The notes: generated by a model not told the origin, from the letters alone. Positions 1 to 12,627 are shown, numbered from the stretch's first letter. The stretch: DNA of 64,000 bases from Culex pipiens pallens (GCF_016801865.2 NC_068939.1:179334792-179398791); one strand, 5' to 3'. Numbers and translations: made by a program.

Positions 1-474
1 GCTCGTTATGCCGCTCGAAGAAGAAAAGTTGGATTTTGCGTGGAAAAACGCCATAAAACGTGCCAAGTTGAACGACACACGGTGAAGCACCGGAACACAA
101 GGAGAAATCAAGATTTTATCTCGCGCAGGCATGGGGAAACCTGTAACTTGTTCAACAACCGCAACGCATCCGAGTTTAGATTTGGGACAGTCGTCCCAAC
201 CCTGATCAAGCCCAAGCTCAAGACATTCTTCAAAGTGAAACGAACGAGAAAATCGATTTATGATTTCCGCTGGGTTGCACGTGTCGGCAGCCCACAGTGT
301 CAAATTTCCTGACAGTATTCTAAATCTACTATCTGATCTGATTGACTAAACATTTTAACAGTTCGTCAAAAGGGTCATGATATTTTTATCTTCATATCAA
401 TCTTGATATCGAATAATTCTCAAACATTTCGGCTTGATTTTTTATTTGGACTTCAAAAAATTAGCTTTTTCGGT
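1..474. other. No recognised gene
   Basis: A 90-codon plus-strand frame (40-312) opens the window. Its basic, low-information translation matches no family I recognise and there is no splice or start context to support it. I see no repeat in this stretch. Confidence 0.4.
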
Positions 475-594
475 TACCGTCATCTGGGGCGAATCGGGAC
501 TACAGTCTGAATAGGGACAGCAGTGTTTAAAGCACTTAAAGGATTAAAATTTGGAAATGGGTGTACACATTTTGTTTCGCCCCAGTTGACGGTA
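475..594. mobile_element. Small MITE, TA-flanked
   Basis: TA dinucleotides at 475-476 and 593-594 flank a 116-bp element. Its left end reads CCGTCATCTGGGGCGAA and its right end is the near inverse, TTCGCCCCAGTTGACGG. TIRs plus a TA target duplication are typical of Tc1/mariner-type MITEs. The left terminus recurs alone near 63,125. Confidence 0.8.
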
Positions 595-1889
595 CTATCT
601 AAAATCACACGGAAAGCCCCCGCAAAATTGAATCAAAAACATAATTTAAAAAAGAAAAATTGCTCAACAAAAAAGTAAGGTTCAACTTCAATATCAAGTG
701 ATAATATTTAACGTCGTCGTCTGGGTTTACCCACGTAACCGGAGCCTATTTCACACGAAGACAAAGTGTTTATCTTCATGAAATGGTTGCTTACCTCAGC
801 GACGAAATCCCAACCGTTATCAAACCCACGCATATGATGTTTGCCGTTGTAAACGGCGCAAAACGGTGGCATTTCAATCTAGGACTTTGACATGGGTTTG
901 CGTGTCAACGGTGTTATTTGGACACGCATAACAGCAAACAAAACATGATGATTTAAACGCATCTAACATTCTTTTGTTGAAATAATGTGTATGTTGCAAA
1001 ATTTGGTCAAACGTTGATGATTCTTGGATGATTCAAAATATTTTCACATCCCACAGTGAGTATTGAATAAATACTTGTATTTAAGATCAACCACCATCTT
1101 ACAGTAAATAAACACATTGGATGGAATATAGCGATACCACGCAAAACCAGCAAATCGTTGGTATGTATGTATCAAAATGTCATCACCGACGTCATTACCA
1201 CACACTCGAGCGAGATTCTTTGGAAAACATTAGGGGAAATATGCGTATTCTAAACAAATACCTATCTTCACCATATCCATGAGGAGATTGTTGCTCGATT
1301 AAAGCTTCAAAAAACCATAAGCCTCGAGTAAGAACACTCATTTATGCCATTTACTGAGCAAAAATATTTCTCATCATTTTGTTAGCACACACATCCACAC
1401 GCAAGATGAGTGGTTAACCGCTTAACAAAAGTCTTTTCACTTGCTCAAACGTTGTTATAGCGCTTAAGATATGAAATTGCTTCCAACTATCGGCAAAATA
1501 TTCTTTTGAGCACGGTTTGGCCACTCACATGAAAAATAATCTCGAAACATGTAATAACTAGCAAGCGCTATCAAAAAAACAAACGCGCCGAGTCATTTGA
1601 CGTTTATACCTAATCAAATCGAAGGCTGACGAAAGGCGAGCGGGAAGAGAAGGCAAAAAAAGAACAAAGGCTGACCGCCACACCACCAGCAGAAAACTTT
1701 CTCTAAAATGCCATTTTTTGCAAGGGAATGATGAAACGAGAAGAATCACAAATCCGCATAAATAATTTCAAGATTGTTCAGGTGTAAACCGAAAACGTGA
1801 TCAAAAATTAAAGTGGAAGAATAAGGCTTTTAACTGCTTATGTAACTGTCGGTGAACAGGACGCCGCACTGTTTAATCATTTTCTGACG
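595..1889. other. No gene seen
   Basis: AT-rich non-coding sequence without repeat structure that I could recognise. The only open frame is a 63-codon minus-strand one (1558-1749) without support. Confidence 0.4.
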
Positions 1890-2838
1890 TAGGGGAGAAT
1901 TGGGAGACTTGATCCCCGGGGACACTTGATCCCATGCCTGTATCTCGTCAGAATGTGGGTAAAACAATTAGCTTTGTTCTAGAAAGTTGTGCGAAATTAA
2001 CTAAAACTCATTGTAGAAAACAAAGAAAAAAATTAAAAAATGTTTAGATTGAGTTACACAGATTCTTCTAAGAAGTGCTGCAAAAAACTTCCAAGAGATC
2101 TTTTTTCTTTGTTTTGATAAGTATAGAAAACACTCAAAAATTATTCAAAACAATACTTTTATACATGAATTGTTTGATAAACATATCAACTCCAAAACCC
2201 TTACGCATTTGACGTTAAATTTATCGTCATACTATTTTTACAATCGATTGTTTAAAAAAGTGCGTTTAGAGAGACTTGATCCCTGGATTTTTACAGTCAC
2301 TGGAATCAGCTTCAAGATTTATTAATTGGGCTGGGTTTTCATACATAGTTTCCTTTAGTATAGTTGTACATAACTTATTGCAGTTTGAACCTTTTTTCAA
2401 AAGTTTTGTAAACAAAAATTTCCAGCTTTTATAAACATGCTTAATTTTGGTCTAAAAAATAATATTTTAAGTTTTTAAATATTTTACATACTAAACTTGT
2501 TATATTTTGAACACAAACGTACAGGTTTTATGTGAAATTGCTGTAACTTATAGAAAATTAAAAGTTTGGATGAATAAGAAACATTTTGCTTAATATTTCT
2601 TCAAAATGTTGAAAGGGGGATCAAGTTACCCCTAACATTTTTAAAATGCCGGTTTAAAACATTTTTTTTAAACGCTTGGCATGATTCGAAGAGTTCATCT
2701 GATGAAATACCCTTATTAGCCAAACATAGATGAATGTTTAAGCTTTCGATTCATGCAAAAAGTTTATAGTTTTGTGAGAAATTGACAAAGTTATGTGCGA
2801 TACAAAAAAAGGGGATCAAGTCTCCCCACTCTCCCCTA
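1890..2838. mobile_element. 949-bp MITE, family A copy 1
   Basis: The terminal inverted repeats begin TAGGGGAGA and continue into a GGGAGACTTGATCCCC motif. The other end is the inverse, ending GATCAAGTCTCCCC then ACTCTCCCCTA. The flanking TA (1890-1891 and 2837-2838) is a likely TA target duplication. There is no coding capacity. A second copy of the same length lies in inverse orientation at 50,582-51,530. Confidence 0.85.
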
Positions 2839-5256
2839 CATTCAATTTTGCAGCCCAAAACCAGTTATTGAAATAGAAAAATAAAATTCTTTTTTAAATT
2901 TTCTTTTCTTGATTTGTGTGCACCTACGTCGACGACCAAGATTGTTTACTTTTTGCTCTTTGGTCTGACAGTCTTGATCTGACAGCTTTATCATGGATTT
3001 GGGTCTGGTCTAGGCGAGGGATAGGACACAGCACCTACCTGATTTTTTGTGAGTGGTCACTTAAAGTTTCGTCTGTGTTTGTACCGTTTAGTTAGTGAAT
3101 TCAGTCTGAAAAGACGGTGTGATGTCTAGGTATTTAAGCAGACACAAAAGCTGCAAGAAAAAAGAACTCGGCCGATAGTAGAAAAATTGGCGGGCCCAGT
3201 GCATTCTCGTCAGATTAGAATACACTTGAATTTTTTTTTTTTTTTTTTATGCTTTGAGAAGGAATAGAATAACTTTTAGTAAAAGTCAAATCAAACAGAA
3301 ATGTTGATAAGAAGTTGATCTACTGGTTGGTGTACTTGGTTTTAGTAAATTTCAAGGAACACTCCAGATTATCCAGCATCATTCAGACACGACCGCTTTT
3401 TAGGCTGAGAATGAGTATATTTCCTATCTTGGAAACCCCGGTTGCTTCACGAGAGACATAAAAATTAGGGTGATCCATGACATGACTGATATTTCAGAGC
3501 ACGGTTTATTACCAACAAAAATTGTTTGCAAACAATGTTTGCGGAAATGGAATACACACTTGAGCCCATACTTTGCGTATTCATTTTAACTTTATATGTG
3601 ATTTTTTTGGGTAGTGTTTAAGAACAGAATTCATCAAATAAACATAGTTTTGAGATATATTTATAAAATTCCTTACACAACTTCAAACCAGTCAAATTAA
3701 TACGAAGCAAAGCGAAGGAACACAAATCAGCTCGTTCTAATAAACTAAATTTTAAGCACTCAATTTGTAAAGTTGAAACAAAAATAAACCTCGAAACGTA
3801 CCAAATTGCATGACGAATTCAAACTACGAAAGACGCACTAAAGCGCTAAAATTCCGGCGAAATACTTTCCTCCAGCCAACTCCATGGGGCAACTGTCTCC
3901 ACCAAGTGAGACGCAAAACAGACGACCCTAAGTAGGTGTTTGCTCATCAGCTTCATGTTCTTGAAAGCATCGTGAATAATAGAGCCTCTGGCACCAGAGC
4001 TTATAAGTGGTCTCAGTCAAAAAAGGAGGAAAAAACAAACGAAAAGTTCGTTTTGATTAACACAAAAAAAACTGATACAAAAACTGAAGCGCCTAATTTT
4101 AAGATCCATTTATCAATTTCAACAGTTTCGCATTCAATCAAAAAAGGAATTTCCTTGATCCACATCAAAAAGAAACAAAACAAGTTTGAATCAATTCGAA
4201 AAAAAACCTCTTTCCTTTCATGTTCATCAGTGCGTCATCAGCACACACGATTTTCTAAAGCCTCTTAATTTCCGGCTTTGAGGAGGGGGCTCAATTTTCA
4301 ACCATCCGGACTGTGCGGTATATGATGAGCAAAATCGACCAACAGATTTGCTCGTCTCGGAAAAGGTAAAACTGAACCGGGCGAATCCGCTTTTTGTGGG
4401 ATAAACTAACTTTAAGTTGAAAAATTCAAATGAGTCGCTCGCCAGACTACAAAATCATATCAGAAAAAGAAGCTTACACTAGCAGCAATTAAAATTTAGT
4501 ATCACAAGCAAACTTTTGATTTGTGGGCTGTCGTAGATTCCGACAAAAAAATATCCAGTGCAAACAACGTTGCATGCAACCCAGAACCAGTAAATAGTTT
4601 TTTTTCCGAAATTTCCATAACAATGGCTGATTCATGAATGGGTTAGGATGATATTTTTTACTATCCTGCCCACCATTGAAAAAACGGCTAATATCCACTT
4701 TTGGCAAAAACGAGATATTAGCACCAGGTGGTAGAGGATGTTCCAACGCATCTTCTGGTACTTGAATTTTACTAAAATAGTGCTTAGACTTGGCTGCCGA
4801 TGCGAAAAACCAAACGGCTAATATGCCACTCTTATGGGAAATTGCCTTGACGGAGATTTTGTCACAAACACTAAAACGCGTTTTTCTCGGAATACTTGAT
4901 TTGGCATAATAGCCGAATTTTCAATTATGGGCAGTATCCTACCCCAAACAAATAATATGAATAAACTTATAAATTCACAGCACACCCACCGTGTTTTTTG
5001 AGTAGTAAATAAACTGAAATCAATTTCACGTCCGAGCAGAGAATCGTTCGTCACACCTTTTTTTTATCTCCACTACCCTGAAGCTAGCAAGATTTCCGGT
5101 TGAAACACACGTTGGCATGTGTCAAATAACACGCGTGACACAACGGAACCGAAAACCATATCCGGACTGACAGATCATAGTCATTGCACAAAATTGAAGA
5201 AAAAAAAAACCCAAAACGTTGTGTTCAGATTCATCCTTTTTGACAGTGAGAAAAGG
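2839..5256. other. No gene seen
   Basis: AT-rich sequence with an 18-bp T tract at 3231-3248. Frames at 3936-4268 (110 codons, lysine- and serine-rich), 4489-4746 and 4818-5054 have no recognisable domain, splice context or GC rise, and I treat them as chance. Confidence 0.4.
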
Positions 5257-5502
5257 CTACATCTGGAGCAACATTTGAAAAGGGCGCATAAGCATTTTGA
5301 CAGCCAGAACTGTTTTGCAAATTCTCAGCCAACAGATCACTATTTAACAAACCCCGCAGTGTTGAAAGGTAGCTGGGAAGGCCAGCTATTGTTTAACATT
5401 TCAAGTTTTGTGAAAAAATACCTGTTGGCTCGGAATTTGCAAAATAATTTCAGTTGTCAAAATGCTTATCCGCCCTTTTCTCGTGTTGCTCCAGATATAA
5501 AA
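5257..5502. repeat. Palindromic (foldback) element, about 245 bp
   Basis: The left arm (from 5257: CATCTGGAGCAACA, then AAAGGGCGCATAAGC and TGCAAATTCTCAGCCAACAG) is matched in inverse by the right arm ending near 5502. Arms are roughly 115 bp around a centre near 5370-5390. The 129-codon frame at 5119-5508 runs through both arms and is an artefact. A half copy (centre plus right arm) lies at 7872-7965. Confidence 0.7.
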
Positions 5503-5666
5503 GTTTGAGTGTTTGTTTTTGTGTATTTGTTTGTATTTGTTAGTGTGATTTTATTAAATTTCATTTGCAAACCAACATCAAAGGGCCATGTTCGGTGCTA
5601 ACCTGTGTCCTCATAGTTCTGCCTGAGCAGCCCAAATAACAACAACATTTTATTTATACACACTGA

Positions 5667-6085
5667 TAGGGGAGCTGGGGGTAAGATGGCCAGGCGGGGC
5701 AAGACCTTACTGTTTTACTAAATATACTAATGAATATTACTAAAATGTTTAGCAATACTGTTTCTCGTGCTAAATAATGCATACCGAACATATTGTTAGA
5801 AATAGTATAAAAATAGCTCAAAATAAACAAATTATTTTTCAACTTGAAACTAGATGTAATTTTTCATGAATTACAACTTGGGCATTTTTGTTAGGTAACA
5901 ATATGTATTCCTTGCTTTACATATTTTTTCATGTAAAATTGGAGTTTTCCTTAGATTATGTCCCTCAGAAAATTTAAAAAATGCGATGAGCTATTTGCAA
6001 AATATGTTTTAAAAAATAAGTTATTTGGGGGCAAGACGGCCACCTCCTCCGAGGGTAAGATGGTCACCCGTAATTTGTAAATTTT
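5667..6085. mobile_element. Partial MITE with GGGGTAAGATGG termini
   Basis: The element begins TAGGGGAGCTGGGGGTAAG at 5667. Near 6028-6070 it carries further GGGGCAAGACGGCC and GGGTAAGATGGTC motifs. The start resembles the other TA-flanked MITE families in the window, but I found no clean opposite terminus, so the right boundary is uncertain. Confidence 0.5.
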
Positions 6086-6175
6086 ATTTGATATAGGTTA
6101 TATTTTTGATGGTTTTTTTACTATTAAGACATATTTGTAGATAAGGAAAAGCATTTTCAATAAAACTATCCGACA

Positions 6176-6284
6176 ATGGCTTGCTATTTCAATTTCTATA
6201 ATTTTTTTAAATTTTTGTCCCTCCCCCCTTTGACCTCGGCAAGAGCCGAGAGAAAAAACTTTGAAAAATATTTGCTTCGGCCTA
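6176..6284 (-). repeat. Fragment of GGCCG-type TIR family
   Basis: The text from about 6176, with a CCCCCCTTTGACCTCGG block and ending in an AATATTTGCTTCGGCCTAA terminus at 6284, matches the terminus of the family seen at 34,692-36,513 and 50,100-50,351. It is only a terminal fragment. Confidence 0.6.
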
Positions 6285-6323
6285 AAACAAAAAAAAACAT
6301 AGGAAAACTTAATTCTTAAAAAG

Positions 6324-6638
6324 ACATGAAATACTTGAAATACTCAAAATGCTTAAAATAATTGAAATTCTTGAAATTCTTGAAATTCTTGAAATTCTTG
6401 AAATTCTTGAAATTCTTGAAATTTTTTGAAATTCTTGAAATTCTTGAAATTCTTGAAATTCTTGAAATTCTTGAAATTCTTGAAATACTTAAAATACTTG
6501 AAATACTTGAAAAACTTGGAATACTTGAAATTCTTGAAATACTTGAAATTCTTGAAATACTTGAAATACTTGAAATACTTGAAATACTTGAAATACTTGA
6601 AATACTTGAAATTCTTGAAATACTTCAAATTCTTGAAA
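6324..6638. repeat. 9-bp minisatellite, left block
   Basis: Tandem copies of a 9-mer in two phases of variation: TTCTTGAAA dominates to about 6480, then TACTTGAAA mixes in. Because 9 is a multiple of 3, all frames stay open and give YLK, ILE and FKY low-complexity translations, which are not genes. The array resumes after the inserted MITE at 7275. Confidence 0.95.
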
Positions 6639-7274
6639 TACCGTCATTGGGGGTGACTATGGGACAAACAGCGATACACCTCTCGTAATTTCTTTATAAC
6701 AAAAAACAATTTAAATAACATCAAAAATCTTTCAACGTAGATTTGTTCTTAGATAGTTTACTAACATTTTCCCAAAATATGGTGGATTTTGATGAACACT
6801 ACCTAAAATGCAGATAGCTTGAAAATTAATTGACCCAATCTCACCCCTTAGAGGGGTGACATTGGGTCAAATGAAACTAAAATGATGCTCAAACACAACG
6901 ATACGGTAAAAACAGGTCATCCAACAGTATTTCTTCTTCGAGGGAATCGTATTGACATGCTACAATGTTTGAAGTGGAGATTTTCAAACATTTGGGTAAT
7001 TTTCGAGCAATTCCAACAAAAATATTAGAAAAAATATTTTTCGAGAGGTCATTTTTGGCTAAAAACGTACCTCGACTTTAAACAGCTGCCAAAATAACAG
7101 GATTTGTTCTAGGGACGAGATTTTTTCAGCGAAGTCATCTTACGATGTCCCCTACACTACCCTTTTAACAGAACTCAGTTTCAATGAGAAGAACCTGAGA
7201 AATGGTAATATCCGTGAAAAATCACTTTGAACCAATCTCACCCCCCAGACCCAATGTCATCCCAACTGACGGTA
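6639..7274. mobile_element. MITE inserted in the minisatellite
   Basis: TA at 6639-6640 and at 7273-7274 flank a 632-bp element with TIRs CCGTCATTGGGGGTGAC and, inverse, GTCATCCCAACTGACGG. Removing the element and one TA restores the 9-mer phase (TTGAAA-TA-CTTGAAA), which proves insertion into a pre-existing array. The interior has a second pair of GGGGTGACATTGGGTC-type motifs near 6853 and 7240. It has no coding capacity. Confidence 0.9.
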
Positions 7275-7870
7275 CTTGAAATTTTTGAAGTACTTGAAAT
7301 ACTTGAAATACTTGAAATACTTGAAATACTTGAAATACTTGAAATACTGGAAATACTTGAAATACTTGAAATACTTGAAATACTTGAAATACTGGAAATA
7401 CTTGAAATACTTGAAATACTTGAAATACTTGAAATACTTGAAATACTTGAAATACTTGAAATACTTGAAATACTTGAAATACTTGAAATACTTGAAATAC
7501 TTGAAGTACTTGAAATACTTGAAATACTTGAAATACTTCAAATACTTGAAATACTTGAAATACCTGAAATACTTGAAATACTTGAAATACTTCAAATACT
7601 TCAAATACTTCAAATACTTGAAATACTTGAAATACTTGAAATACATGAAATATTTGAAATACTTGAAATACTTGAAATACTTACTATAAATTCTTCAAAT
7701 ACTTGAAATACTTGAAATACTGGAAATACTTAAAGTACTTGAAATACTTCCAACATATCAAATACTTTAAATACTTGAAATACTTCAAATACATCAAATA
7801 CTTCAAATACTTCAAATACTTCAAATAATTCAAATACTTGAAATACTTAAAATTTTGAAATACTTAATAT
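7275..7870. repeat. 9-bp minisatellite, right block
   Basis: Continuous TACTTGAAA units with scattered single-base variants (TACTTCAAA, TACTGGAAA), more degenerate toward 7700-7870. This block gives the 137-, 159- and 129-codon shadow frames on both strands. Confidence 0.95.
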
Positions 7871-7871
7871 C

Positions 7872-7965
7872 TTCCCTCCCCAGCTACCATTGAACACTTC
7901 AGGTTTTGTAAAGGAGCTGCCAAAACGCATAGGCGCCCTTTTCAAATGTTACTCCAGAAATACTT
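7872..7965 (+). repeat. Half copy of the 5257-5502 palindrome
   Basis: The text from CCCAGCTACCATTG through GGCGCCCTTTTC to ACTCCAGAAATACTTCAAG parallels the right half of the element at 5380-5502. It abuts the end of the minisatellite and itself contains a 9-mer-like GAAATACTTCAAG, a possible seed for the array. Confidence 0.5.
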
Positions 7966-10945
7966 CAAGTGCCTAAAAAACTCCAAATTTTTGCTGATCC
8001 AACCGAAATATTAGTTATTTACTAATCCCGATGGTACATAAGTGACAAAAACGGTTCAATGCCATTGCAATAGAAGATCGTTAAATCGAACATGGTCACG
8101 CTATCTCTAGGTATTTATATTTAAGTGAAATTAATCAACTTCTATAAAGCTTAATCTGACTTTAGTTAGTGAAAATGACTTTTCAAACGAGGCATAAGCA
8201 TCCTTGTTCTGGTCACCCTATCTCATGATAACCTTAGTAAAAATAATTAGAAAGGCTTTCACCTAGTTTTTGGATTTCAGAACAATTCTATACCATCTTC
8301 AACCAGAAACTTCAGCAATGCAATTTCATTAGCATGCTGAACAACATGTTCTCGCCTGTGTGGTCACAATATAAGCATTTTTCGGCTTGTGCTCGTCGGT
8401 GAAAAACGGTCTACTGGGAATTTAATCATTAAACGCCTTTCCCGAATTTAATGCAGAGGTATTTTTCTCAGTAGAGGATTTGTAATTAATTAAACATTCT
8501 GAAAATTGCATTCAACATATTTCTAGGCAAACCTGCTTGTAATTTTAAATATTAAAAAATATGTCAAATTAGTTTGAGTCAAAACAACAATAAGAGTTTT
8601 CCATGTTTGTCGGGAAAAAAAACAAATTTTGGGTATTTTATCATTATCACCAATGTTTCATTCACACAGAAACCGAAGTGTCAACAGCACAACAGGGGGG
8701 AACAACCAAAACTGTACAGACACGTGGCTTGGCTAAACATAAATCGTTTATAGCAGCGGACCTAATCGACCTCGTATACACCTGGTCATGCAAAATAGGG
8801 GATGAGGATGCACTTGAAGCGTGAAATAAACAAGTTGTTGTTTTGGCAGGATCGAGTCCTTGTGCGTGCCCGTTCACATGTGTCACTATACGTGCCTGGC
8901 AACATGGCAGCGATTATATTGGGGTTTATACACCCGGTGGAGTAATTTATTCTCGAGCGTGCCATTCATAAAAAAAAGGAAAACCATTTGTCTGATACGA
9001 CCGAGGCATTGGCGTTCGGAAGGTACGGAACTGGAGCTCAGGGCGTATCCAAAATCAACTTATACTAAGTTGGTTGCTATAAACGTCATATATTTCAAGG
9101 CTTTTGCCAAGTCAAGGTAGGCCATACATTTATGGTTAACTCAAACCCTGAGCTTTTACCTGGTTCAGTGTGCAATTGCAACATTGCAATACATCTCTAT
9201 GATGTGTATTTCAACAAATTTTACATAATAATTAAATGTGCCATCTTCAATACCAAGTTCATGCGAAATTTGATTGAAATTGAAATTCGTCATGTGGAAG
9301 ACGGTAGGCACACATTCCTTCTTTGTTTCGAGAACTAAAATCAAACTGCATGACGCAGTTGCGATGTCTGGAGGTTATGCAAGCACAAGAAAATTATAGA
9401 CTTCCGCATCCAATCAAACGAATGCTTATGTAGCTCCCCTTCAATTGCATAGAACATTCAACTTCTAGAAATGAGAAGTCAAAAGTTTACTCTATTTTGA
9501 GCAAACAATTGCAAATTTACGATTCAATTGAGGCTCGAAGGTCATATTTCTAATATCCGTTCAGTTTTATTTGATTGTTCAAAATAAACAGCAATGCCAA
9601 AAACTTAATTTTTACACCATCTCGCAAAAATATATTGGTTCACATTTTAGTTTTTTTTCTCCAATCAATAAATTGACAGAGTGTAAAGAATCGTAACAAA
9701 ATAATTTAAAGGTAGGTTTTTTATCCAAAAACCCGTCGACTGTGTTGAGTTTGAAAAAACGGGATCAAGCGGGACAGCTTTATTACCCACACGTGACTGT
9801 ATTCAATGGAATGCCTAGTTTTAACATTTAAAATGGCTTTAAAATCCCGTCCCAATTCGCCACGGCTGTCGTTGAATGTAAAAGTATAATCAACTTTTTC
9901 TAACGATAACAACCAACTGAGCTAAACAATAATGTTTGGTTTCCAGAAAATAGAAACATTAAAAATCTCAATCCAACCACCACCATATTTGTAGTGGCAT
10001 AAAAATGAAATTATAGCATTATTGTTTACCTAAACTGCTCTTTGTTCCTTTTGCTTTCATCACCTCAAATAGGGGTAATTTTTAGACAAAAAGAGAAACA
10101 ATTACTTTTCCTATAAATTTGTATGTTTCAAAGCCATGCTTACAAAACTCACTTCAATTCAATGTTGTTATTGTGTTGAATTAGCCTTTGTTGTTGTAGA
10201 GAAAAAACAACAATGTTGAAGCCCTGGCAGTAAATCTGTGTTATAAATACTGTATTACCACCAGTTACTCCTCACTTGACCTTTTGTTCCTACCGTTGAC
10301 AAGGATATTCGTTAGCCAAACCCGAAATCTGTGCCTGTAATGATAAATATAATGAAGGGATTCAACCCGAGAACAAAAATCCCTCTTGCGTGGGAATTTC
10401 TGTAGTTCTTTCCACAGCAGCAAGCTTGCAAGGAATACAAAATGCGGTGAACCTTTTTCCATTTCAAGTCTCACCGCAAAAACCCAACCCGGCCGACAGA
10501 GTGGAATGTGGGTTTTTGTTTCACCTGCAGGAGAAGAATTTCTTTTGGAACATTGTTGAGCACGAATGACGAGTCTCCGGCAGAGTGTTAATAAAAAAAA
10601 AGCACAAATTGCTTGAAAGTATCTTGTGAAGAGAAGCAAAAAAGAAATATTAAGCATACTTGCGCCAAACAATCTGTTATTGTATTTAAAAAGCGCGCTC
10701 CTTCACGTTACACGTGTCACAATTATTTTCTTTGTTCATCTTTTGATACGAATACGTTCAACGTATGTTTATTGCAGAGTTTTGCAACGATTGTAGTAGT
10801 AACAGAAGATTTGTGATAAAATGTGTAAAATTTCATGAACAAATATTAAGTGCTGTTGAAACCCGATGTTTCAGGGAAAGAGAAAACCCACAAGGATAGT
10901 AAAATAACTATGTCCTAACTTCTACAGTTTTTTCATAATTTTCAG
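7966..10945. other. No gene seen
   Basis: About 3 kb with AT-rich text and short unsupported frames (8603-8824, 8860-9120, 9132-9338, 10,265-10,672 minus). None has a recognisable domain. The 135-codon minus frame at 10,265 is hydrophobic and cysteine-rich at its start, but I see no homology. Confidence 0.35.
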
Positions 10946-11011
10946 ACCTTTGGAGAGCTAACCGGCTTCGCGGCTCCTGTCTCACAAGCAGGGTACAAGG
11001 ATCAGGCTTGA
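10946..11011 (+). CDS. Possible terminal exon, unknown gene
   Basis: A pyrimidine-rich tract ends in the acceptor TTTTCAG at 10,939-10,945. It is followed by 21 sense codons starting TFGELTGFAAP and ending GYKDQA, then TGA at 11,009-11,011. An AATAAA polyadenylation signal follows at 11,067-11,072. The stretch is richer in GC than its surroundings. Upstream exons were not recognised and I cannot assign a family. A chance acceptor in non-coding sequence is the main alternative. Confidence 0.3.
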   Translation, partial: TFGELTGFAAPVSQAGYKDQA

Positions 11012-11066
11012 CAATCCCGTAAATCCCTTTGAAAATTGGGATTGGAAATTGAACAAAGAATATTCT

Positions 11067-11072
11067 AATAAA
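11067..11072 (+). terminator. AATAAA polyadenylation signal
   Basis: AATAAA lies 55 bases after the stop of the possible terminal exon at 10,946-11,011. It is meaningful only if that exon is real. Confidence 0.3.
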
Positions 11073-11284
11073 GAAGCGTGTATTAAGTGGTATTTAAACT
11101 CGCACCTTTGGATTGATGAGCATTGAACATGTAATCATCTCATATTAAATATTATGAATTGTTTGAAGGGATTAGAAGTCAAAATGTATACAAAAAAGGA
11201 AAGAAAAAAAAACAGTTTCAAAATGACAAGCCTAATTTTCAAAACTGTGTGCGTAATTCTCACTAAATAATGCGCATTGAATAA

Positions 11285-11508
11285 TACACTCAACTTTTTC
11301 GTTTGACACTTTTTTAGTTTGTACCCCGTTAGTTGGTCAATGTTAAACTAAAAAGTGACGAACTTTCACTTTTTACACGGCGATCACGCACACTATCAAA
11401 ACAAATGTTTGGTAGTTTGTGTGAACTCCGAGTAAAAGGGGTGTCAAACCAAAAAGTGACCCCGTTCGTTTGACAACAGTTGGTGTCAACAATCGGGGTT
11501 TGAGTGTA
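11285..11508. mobile_element. 224-bp MITE, family C copy 1
   Basis: The ends are TACACTCAACTTTTTCG and, inverse, CGGGGTTTGAGTGTA. Inside, GTTTGACACTTTTTTAG pairs with later GTGTCAAACCAAAAAG segments, so the element folds. A close copy, lacking a clean left tip, lies at 29,243-29,461. Confidence 0.75.
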
Positions 11509-12306
11509 TCTTTGCGATACAAGCTGGAGGATGAACAGAAAATTCACGGACGTGATTTTGAATGATCTCAGTTTGTTTACAAAAAGTAGTAAATCAAAGA
11601 AGAAGTCTGTTAAAGAGCTTTTTCGAAACCTGAGTCGTATTGCAGAACTAGTTTCGGTAGATCCGTGGTAGAATACACACGTTGATCACACAACAAATGT
11701 GGTAGAAAAGTATTCACAGCGATCATTTTTTACAGTTCGACCTCAACGAATTATTAAAAGAAAATCTACCGTGGTTGATCAAAGTCAGTTTTGGAATTTA
11801 CTTTTAATTTTGAAAGCTCCAACAAAAATTTTATTTTTTTTTATTTTTTGTGTAATGGAATGGGGCCATCCATAAACCACAAACATACGAACATGTTTTG
11901 CATGGAAATTTTCCACGAGGGGATTGAGGATTCCATAAAAAAAACGTGTCAACGTTGTTTATGGATGGTCCCTTTCAAAAACCCCCATAGAGAAAAATAC
12001 TCCAGAGTTTTTTTTTGGTTTTCAATGAATATAAACAATAAAAAGTGCTTTGCGAGTTTTTCCAGGTTGACCAAAGGTCGGTCGGCCAAACCACACTCCT
12101 ATTCCGGTTTCTGGGTTACGAAGAACTGCGTCGGAAGTGGGTGGCGTTCTGCGAAGTCTTTTAGGAACAGCGTGTGAATGTGTGCACATTTTAATACCAA
12201 TGAGCTTTGAATTTCTCAAATTTCATAAGTGGCATTGAATTCAATAATAAACGAACTCCAGGAAGAAATTCTGTAAATCATAATTACTTTTCAACGCAAT
12301 TCAAAG
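11509..12306. other. No gene seen
   Basis: AT-rich text. The 128-codon plus frame (11,791-12,177) and its minus shadow show no domain or splice support. Confidence 0.35.
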
Positions 12307-12440
12307 GGATCTCTTCCAACTCACACGAAATTGAAATGCCCCAACCCGTCTTCGATTTGCTTGAATAATTTTCTGGTCCCAGATTACTAATCCGAGGTCC
12401 ATTTTAGATATCTCATAACGAAGGGAACAAAAGTTGCTCA
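12307..12440 (-). repeat. Diverged terminal fragment of foldback family R2
   Basis: The block from TCTTCCAACTCACACGAAAT through TCCGAGGTCC to ATATCTCATAACGAAGGG parallels the arm at 31,039-31,300, with many substitutions. It appears to be an old fragment. Confidence 0.6.
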
Positions 12441-12627
12441 ATTAGACCTCCCAAACACGGGAAAAATAAAAAAAATCGAAAAAAATTGGGCTGTAGGGGG
12501 TTAAACGGACCTAATAATGCGGAAACGCAATAATTTCATTTCAATTTAAGTTTGAATTAATCCAAAAAAAAATTAAGGTCAAGCACGTTCAGACAGCAGC
12601 ATTTTGCCCGCGCCCTGCAAAACCCAC

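Noticed and set aside
3936..4268. 110-codon lysine/serine-rich protein
   Set aside because: Low-complexity translation of A-rich DNA with no splice sites or homology that I recognise.
6353..7706. Long YLK/ILE/FKY frames on both strands
   Set aside because: Direct translation of a 9-bp minisatellite. All frames are open for the same reason.
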